DNA of 64,000 bases from Smittia aterrima (Eukaryota; Arthropoda; Insecta; Diptera; Chironomidae): the NCBI GenBank assembly GCA_033063855.1, contig CP093829.1, positions 3,110,243 to 3,174,242 on the forward strand, written 5' to 3'. Below, piece after piece: positions 57,402 to 64,000 of the stretch; positions within the stretch are counted from its first letter, which is position 1; each line of letters begins with the position of its first letter. The translations under genes were made by a program, and so were the position numbers. Below the pieces are notes generated by a model. That model was not told where the DNA came from, ran no database searches, and saw only the letters and a program-made list of their open reading frames with translations.

Positions 57402-58770
57402 GTTAAATTATTGTTTGTTTAAGCTTGCAGCTGGAATGAAATGAAAAAAATGCGGAAATTAATGGAAGCACATTTTTTCTTCGAGAGAGTGAGAGAGATG
57501 GAGAAGCCGCCAACTCGAAACAAAATTTTCACGATGAATTCATCTTTTCCTCACTCACATTTAATAAATTTCAATTAATAATACTGTTAACTAGAGAACT
57601 TAAGTGTTTTCAGCACGAAAGGATACTTAATAATGATTTAAATAAAAACTTACGAGAATTTGATGCTTCCGTCGCGGGCTTCACACTTTTTTCACTTCTT
57701 GTTAGTCGGACACCCTCGAGGCCCCTCATGCTAAAAATTATGCTAAAATTATATTTTTCTGCTAAAAGAACTTGAAGAAACTAAAATTTTCAATTCAACC
57801 ACCTCTCGATTGATTCAAGAAATCAGAAAGCAGCGAAAGTGATAAGAAAATTCCGCCGAGAAGTTAAGAATTAAAATCATTTCAGTGGATCGTCGAGAAA
57901 ATTGTGAAATTGTGAAATCTTGAAATTGGTAAAGAAAACAACAACAAATATTAATTAATTTTTTATTTCCCAACCGAGGACGGCTTTCGATCTCACGATT
58001 GTCAATAATTTAATGCCTTCAGGCGTCGTCAGAGTTCTGTAATCGTTAGTTCGGAATATGCTTTTGTTTTTGTTCAAACCTGTTACATTTAGTTTTCTGT
58101 CACTCGACATCCTCATTAAAGTGCGAGTCATATCGCATTGTTATCATTAAAAGCTCCGTAGATCCCCTTACAGCTTTGACAACAAAATATTTTTCCAAAA
58201 ACTCGGATTCGTTCATCAGCGTTCTCTTTATTTTGAAGTTTATGGAAATTCATAAAAAGTAAAATCAATCAAATTAATCACTGACAAAGAAGTTGAGACT
58301 ATGTATGTAGTATTGGTTTAAAGAAAACTTTGTGTAGATCTTTTTGGGGTGGAAGATAAGATAACAAAATGATGACTCTATGTAGAAATAATCTTTTTGT
58401 TTGCGAAACTCTTCGAAGCCTCGCTTTTCAAAATGCTCTAAAAACCATCAGAGCGATGGATCACAACTCATGAAAACACAAGTCAGGGCTGTGCTTAGAA
58501 AAATTTCTCTCTCGACCTTGAAGATGTAAACCTCTGTACTACCTCTCTGGATTGTTTTGTTTCAAAACGAGATTCGCGAGATTCTATAAATAAGAATCAT
58601 CGTGCATCATGTTGATTTTGTGTTGAAGAGAAAAGACTGTGTCGAGTGATCATCATCAACGTGATCTGACAATTACTTTTGACTCTAATCATTGTTAATT
58701 CTCAACAGGCAACATGACGATTAACGTTTGAGGAAGAACAGTCGCGTGTTATATAATAAAGTTTAAAGCG
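57402..58770. other. Divergent upstream region
   Basis: 1.4 kb between the UAP56 start (minus) and the Su(dx) start (plus). Probably holds both promoters and 5' UTR exons. No ORF of note and no clear core promoter motif identified. Confidence 0.5.
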
Positions 58771-61562
58771 ATGGCAGAATCGTCATCGAGGACGCCAACG
58801 AATCAGGGGTTTCATCAGTTATCAATAACGAGTAAGCTTTTACTTTTATCTACTCAAGCTGTTGTTCTAAAATATCTTCTTTTTTATAGTCGAGCATGCA
58901 TCGTTGCGAAGTCATTCTTTTTTAAAGCCAAATCCATACGTGGAGCTCTCAATTGATGCGAATCCTGCGAGAAAAACAGAAATCCAAAAGAACACATATC
59001 TGCCGAAATGGAACGACACGTTCACGGTGCTGGTTACGCCAACGTCAATCCTTCAATTTCGTGTTTACGATCATTCCAGCTTCCGAAAAGATTCGCTCAT
59101 GGGCGAACAGACGGTTCATCTTTCTCAAATCCTTCAACACTACAATGGGCGCTGTGAAAATCTCGAGCTTGTGATGGATCTCCTTTACGAGTCAAAGTCG
59201 GACAATCGTCAAATGAAGAATGGAGAGCTTGTAGCTGTTCTTAATGGATTGAAGATTGACATGTCAACGATTGTTATGCAAAACATGTGTTCGGAAGCCG
59301 TCCCAAATGGAAATTCAGTGAGAAGTTCTGTGTTGAATGGTGGAATCAGGTCGAGAATGAGATTGAGAGGAACCAACGGAGTTGCTGCGCCAGTTCCAAA
59401 TGGAGCTCCACCGCCAGCTTCACCCAGCATGATAGCACAACTTCCTTCAAATGGATCAGTTGCGAGCATTCAAAGTCCATCAGGATCAACAGGAGCTGTA
59501 AGACGATCAAGTGGCATGAGCTGGGACCAAACATCTGCACCAGGAAATCCGCCAGGAAATCCTCCAAACCATCAGCGTCTTGCTCCAGCTTATTCAAATC
59601 CAATGGATCCAACTCAGACACAGGGATTACCTGGTGAAGAACCAGTGATCAACGGAGATGCAAATGGTGATGCTGATGACGAACCATTGCCAGCTGGATG
59701 GGAAAGAAGAACAGATCCTTACGGTAGACGCTATTATGTCGATCACAATACAAGATCGACGTATTGGGAAAAGCCAAGTCCGTTGCCTCCTGGATGGGAA
59801 ATTCGACGAGATCCACGAGGACGAGTTTACTATGTTGATCACAATACAAGAACTACAACATGGCAAAGACCAAACAGTGAAAGATTAATGCATTTCCAAC
59901 ATTGGCAAGGGCAACGAGCTCATGTAATGACACAGGGAAATCAACGATTCTTGTATCCGCAACACGCTCAAGCTAGTAACACAACGCAAGCTCCTGTCGC
60001 AGAAGATGATGTCGACGGTCTTGGAGCATTACCTGATGGATGGGAGAAGCGAGTTCAACCAGATAATCGTGTTTACTTCGTGAATCATAAGAACAGAACA
60101 ACGCAATGGGAAGATCCTCGTACACAAGGTCAAGAAGTCAGTTTAATGGGTGAAGGACCGTTGCCTGCTGGCTGGGAGATTCGTTATACAGCTACAGGTG
60201 AAAGATTCTTTGTTGATCACAACACAAGACGAACAACATTCGAGGATCCACGTCCTGGTGCACCAAAGGGAGGAGCTAAAGGAGTTTACGGCGTACCAAG
60301 AGCTTACGAAAGAAGCTTCCGATGGAAGTTGAGTCAGTTCCGTTATCTCTGTCAGTCCAACGCCTTACCGAGCCACATCAAAATTACTTTGACCCGCCAG
60401 ACTCTCTTCGAAGATTCATATCACCAAATTATGCGACTACCAGCTTACGAGCTTCGTCGAAGACTTTACATTATCTTCCGAGGCGAAGAAGGATTGGATT
60501 ATGGCGGCGTTAGTCGAGAGTGGTTCTTCCTTCTCTCCCACGAAGTTCTTAATCCAATGTATTGCTTGTTTGAATATGCCAACAAATCAAATTACTCGCT
60601 TCAAATCAACCCAGCCAGTTACGTCAACCCCGATCATCTGCAATATTTCAAATTTATTGGTCGATTCATCGCAATGGCTTTATACCACGGACGTTTCATC
60701 TACAGCGGATTTACCATGCCGTTCTATAAGCGAATGCTTAATAAAAAATTGACAACCAAAGACATTGAATCGATCGATCCAGAATTCTATAACTCGCTGA
60801 TTTGGGTTCGCGATAATAACATTGATGAGTGTGGACTTGAGTTGTGGTTCAGCGTGGACTTTGAAGTTCTTGGTCAGATCATTCATCACGAGCTTAAGGA
60901 CAATGGTGATAAAGAGAAAGTTTCGGAGGAGAACAAAGAAGAGTATTTAAGTCTCATGACTGAGTGGAGAATGACTCGCGGTATTGAGGAACAGACAAAG
61001 ACTTTCCTTGAAGGATTCAATGAAGTTGTGCCGCTGGAATGGCTAAAGTACTTCGATGAGCGTGAGCTCGAGTTGATGCTGTGTGGCATGCAAGAGATTG
61101 ATGTTGATGATTGGCAAAGAAATTCCATCTATCGACACTACAATAGAAATAGCAAGCAAGTGCTTTGGTTCTGGCAGGTAAGCAAAGATCAAATTTCCTT
61201 TGCAAATCAAAATCTAAATTTTTATTTTCAGTTTGTTCGCGAAACCGACAACGAGAAGCGCGCAAGACTGCTCCAGTTTGTGACGGGCACTTGTCGAGTT
61301 CCAGTTGGTGGCTTCGCTGAATTAATGGGATCCAATGGTCCACAACGCTTCTGCATCGAAAAAGTTGGCAAGGACACTTGGTTACCTCGTTCTCACACAT
61401 GTTTCAACAGATTGGGTAAGTCAAAAGAGAATTTAAAGATGATGTCATTTATTAAATACATGATTTCATTATGTAGACTTGCCGCCTTACAAAAGCTACG
61501 ATCAACTCGTCGAGAAGCTGAATTATGCAATCGAAGAGACAGAAGGCTTCGGTCAAGAGTGA
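58771..61562 (+). CDS. Su(dx): Su(dx)/ITCH-type HECT E3 ubiquitin ligase
   Basis: Exons 58771-58831, 58890-61177, 61232-61415 and 61477-61562, 872 aa. A NEDD4-family ligase that ubiquitinates PPxY-bearing membrane proteins; the fly orthologue down-regulates Notch signalling. Order: C2 domain (about 15-130; FLKPNPYVELSID), a Pro/Asn/Gly-rich linker, four WW domains starting near 286, 318, 400 and 444, then the HECT domain from about 520 to the end with catalytic C840 in SHTCFNRLDLPPY. The fourth WW has Phe in place of the second Trp (TTFEDP). The last intron falls just after the catalytic loop. The chain ends GFGQE as expected. Poly(A) signal at 62135-62140, so a 3' UTR of about 570 bases with CA-rich tracts. 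Confidence 0.95.
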
Positions 61563-62569
61563 AAGAAGACAGTGATTCGAGTTAGATGAAAAAGAATTCC
61601 TATTAATTTAATTGACGACGTGAAGAATTATTGTTTCTCGAAATTATCTTGACAGCTAAGAGTCAACAATCGACTAAGCTGCTCTCGATGGTTTTAAATT
61701 GTTTCAGGATCATCTTTATCGTTGGAGGATTTAGGGCATGAAAACTTTTTTGATATCAACTGGGAAAGGAAAATTCTTCAAAACTAAAATGTTATTGCAA
61801 AACAATTAGCAAATCAAACACATACACACAACCAAAATCAACCCACACACACACTTAGATTTAAAATATAAATTTAAAGGATTTATGAAAGGAGAGAGTC
61901 GGAGAAAATGTTATATTTTTCTAAGAATATTTTTCGCGAAAAGGAAAGAAAAATTATTTGAACCTTAACTATCTACGCTGTTATCAAAACGATTCTTTCG
62001 GTTAGGAATTAAATGAACAACTTCTTAAAAATCATTCTTGTCCATTTGTTGTACCTTTGATCGCCGAAGTATTGATTGCTTGAGTAAACTTTGTTTTTAG
62101 GCGAAATTGCTAACTTCAAAAGCTCTGAAGATTCAATAAAAGTTTTCCTAATCTCAAAACAAAATTTTCTGGAGATCAAAATGAAAGTTTACGATTGAAA
62201 AGACAAAAATCGATTGCTTCAGCATTGCCAATTCCAATTTCAGTCGATTTGACAAGCTGGAAGTTGAAACAACCCAAGTGCAAACAAATGCCAGCGAATC
62301 GTGGAACAAAAAAAAATAATAAAATTTTAAAAACGAAAGAAAATTATTTTGTAGGCGAAAGGAAAAAGCTTTTAAATTCAAAGAAAGTTTGTAAAAATTA
62401 GAAAAGAGAAAATTATCGAGAAAATGTAAATAAATTTAAAGAAATAAAATTTATCGAAAACTTTAAAATTCTTTTTTCATTCAAACGAAGCAAGCGAAGC
62501 ATTTTTCAATCGAAGTCCAAGTCAAAATCATTTGTCAGTTTTGTTAAATTTCAAAATTTAAGTTAAATT
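61563..62569. other. Su(dx) 3' UTR and spacer
   Basis: Includes a CA-rich stretch near 61815-61855 and AATAAA at 62135-62140. The small ORFs at 62154-62401 on both strands are overlapping chance frames. Confidence 0.6.
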
Positions 62570-63103
62570 ATGGTTTCAGTCGGTTCAATTGTCACTGGAG
62601 TCATCGGCTTTCTCTTGATGAACAACAAATCCTTGGATTATTCAAATTTCTTGTTAATGCTCTCAGTGTCTCTACTGTTGACAAAGTTAAATATTCTCTC
62701 ATCGAAGTTTCGTGCTTTCGAAGGTGTATTCATGTTCATTGAGTCGATGATCAGCCTTTTCTTCATTCAATTGATTTGTATCAGAATTTGGAATCGATTT
62801 GTTCAACTCAACGAAATCTTTGCTGAATCGATTGACAATTCATTCCTCGCTGAGAACTTTCCAAAATACCTGACGATCTTCATCTTTCTCGGAACGGCTT
62901 ACAAAACACAAAAGTTACCAAAGTACAGGCAAGCGCTGAGAATGATTACAGAAGGAATCTGCATTCGACTGAAGAATTGGAGTCGAATAATTAAAGGAAA
63001 TTGGGATGAAGCAATGCAAACCTGCAGCAGCAACATTAAAATAGACGTCCGTCGTAAGTCACCAGTTCGCAAAGAACAATCAAAGAGTCGCCGAAGTTGC
63101 TAA
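62570..63103 (+). CDS. Orphan small membrane protein
   Basis: Single exon, 177 aa, family not recognised. Three to four hydrophobic segments (about 5-18, 25-42, 53-73 and 103-115) are followed by a basic tail rich in Arg/Lys (RRKSPVRKEQSKSRRSC). Topology suggests a multi-pass membrane protein with a cytosolic basic C terminus. The AATAAA at 63103-63108 overlaps the TAA stop, giving a very short 3' UTR. It is tail-to-tail with CNOT2. The open frame and poly(A) signal support a real gene. Confidence 0.55.
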   Translation: MVSVGSIVTGVIGFLLMNNKSLDYSNFLLMLSVSLLLTKLNILSSKFRAFEGVFMFIESMISLFFIQLICIRIWNRFVQLNEIFAESIDNSFLAENFPKYLTIFIFLGTAYKTQKLPKYRQALRMITEGICIRLKNWSRIIKGNWDEAMQTCSSNIKIDVRRKSPVRKEQSKSRRSC

Positions 63104-63108
63104 ATAAA

Positions 63109-63653
63109 ACTATTTCCTAATTTAATTTTTTCAATGATTTTCTCTTTTTATTATTTAAATTTTTCAGCATTAGAAAATAAAACAAATTGATTTCAGTTGT
63201 TTCAAAATCACTGCTTGATGTTAGAACGATCGAGTGCTTGAAGCGACTCTTGGATCCCAAGAGAACTTGACGTGTGTCGATCACAAAAGTTTTTATGTTT
63301 CATAATGCATCAATTTTCTTTTTTTTTATGTTTTCTTGTTTTTGGGGGCTTTTTACGTTTTTCAGTTTCGCGCGTTTCAAATATTTTTCTTTTTACAAAG
63401 TTTCGCCATCATCGGCAGCGTTTTTATTGTTCGTTGACCCCGGAGCTACGTCCCGAAATGACAATAAATTACAAGGGAAAGTGTTTGACGCTTTCGAATA
63501 AGAAAGGAAGCAGGATTTCGGTTTCGAGGTGATTTTTTTTCTTAGACTGGGAAATGAAAGATTTGATTTTGTCGGGTTCGAAGAAGCGCATCGAGAACTG
63601 TCGATGATGACGAGTTTGATTTTTAGAAAAAAAAAATCACCGGCAGGAGAGAT
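63109..63653. other. Spacer and probable CNOT2 3' UTR
   Basis: T-rich on the plus strand. Two overlapping plus-strand ORFs at 63272-63532 show no coding signature. No supported gene. Confidence 0.5.
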
Positions 63654-64000
63654 TTATGACAGTGCGATTGGAGGCTTTGTGTCGAGCATTTGCCCATCGA
63701 GTTGAAACTCTTTCGGCACGCGCCGCCAGTTCTGAGCGTCGAAATAATAGTAAGTTCCTCTTTCAATTGAACCGCTCTTGTCGTAATGCGTATTTCCCGG
63801 TACTCGCATTATCCACACTTTCTCTTCGATGTGATATCGCCAATCACGTTGATAACTAAAAACAAGATACAGATTTCATTAACAAACAATCAAATTAGAT
63901 CGAGTAAACAACTTACAGTTCATTTGCTGCCGCAAGTTGCATCACATCACCGCAGTTGGTGTAGAAAAGAAAGAAGAGCAAGTCATCCTTGTAGTGTTTC
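63654..64000 (-). CDS. Rga: CCR4-NOT subunit CNOT2 (3' part)
   Basis: The window cuts this minus-strand gene. The last exon is 63654-63855 and the preceding one 63917-64000 continues past the edge. The joined sequence has YKDDLLFFLFYTNCGDVMQL, then YQRDWRYHIEEKVWI, ERGTYYYFDAQNWRRVPKEF and a stop after PPIALS. This is the NOT-box domain at the C terminus of CNOT2 (fly Rga), which dimerises with CNOT3 and docks on the CNOT1 scaffold of the deadenylase complex. It is CNOT2 rather than CNOT3 by the GGD-like turn and DWRYH. The RNA-facing N-terminal part is outside the window. Confidence 0.9.

Noticed and set aside
59209..61400. Several antisense ORFs across Su(dx)
   Set aside because: Mirror frames of a strongly supported C2-WW-HECT gene.
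1..64000. tRNA genes and CRISPR arrays
   Set aside because: Looked for the T-loop consensus and for regular short direct repeats with spacers; none found by eye.

Overview
The window is eukaryotic and almost certainly from an insect. It has short phase-conserved GT-AG introns, AT-rich intergenic DNA, two ZAD (zinc-finger-associated domain) genes of the arthropod type, a DUF1091 secreted-protein family typical of flies, and recognisable single-copy genes (UAP56 helicase, a Su(dx)/ITCH-type HECT ligase, NDUFS6, an EPT1-like enzyme, CNOT2). The compact introns suggest a lower dipteran such as a midge; that placement is inference.

Layout. 1-3.6 kb: no supported gene. 3.6-5.7 kb: two neighbouring genes, each with two ZAD units in tandem; only the second also has C2H2 fingers. 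6.27-11.89 kb: a large, nearly identical inverted repeat (arms about 1.14 kb, spacer about 3.3 kb), each arm holding the same frameshifted ORF. 11.9-16.3 kb: no supported gene, one dispersed repeat copy at 14.34-14.72 kb. 16.3-38.2 kb: a tandem array of three-exon DUF1091 secreted-protein genes: 12 intact copies, one split by a Mutator-like (MULE) element, one degenerating copy, several exon relics, and one chimera. 33.8-40.1 kb: two sugar-porter MFS genes inside and at the end of the array. An MFS2 first exon has been joined in frame to DUF1091 exons 2-3 at 35.8 kb. An inverted copy of the 14.3 kb dispersed repeat lies at 40.15 kb, so the pair brackets the whole cluster. 40.9-45.2 kb: a TEX47/BLUF-like gene, a laccase-type multicopper oxidase with an 18-nt microexon, and a group XII-like phospholipase A2. 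48.6-50.6 kb: ethanolaminephosphotransferase. 53.0-54.5 kb: NDUFS6 and a HAX1-like gene, divergent across 108 bp. 54.9-57.4 kb: UAP56/Hel25E, with two related C/D snoRNA candidates in consecutive introns. 58.8-61.6 kb: Su(dx)-type E3 ligase. 62.6 kb: an orphan small membrane protein. 63.65-64.0 kb: the 3' end of CNOT2 on the minus strand.

The genes do not form one pathway. The region of greatest interest is the DUF1091/MFS cluster. It shows birth-and-death evolution directly: unequal exchange, exon loss, start-codon loss, transposon insertion, and a fusion that remains open and splice-competent. Most intact DUF1091 copies of two subfamilies share a GATA-type box at an almost fixed distance (59-64 bp) upstream of the ATG, which suggests co-regulation. 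All exon models below were joined by hand from GT/AG sites and reading frame; each multi-exon model sums to a whole number of codons.
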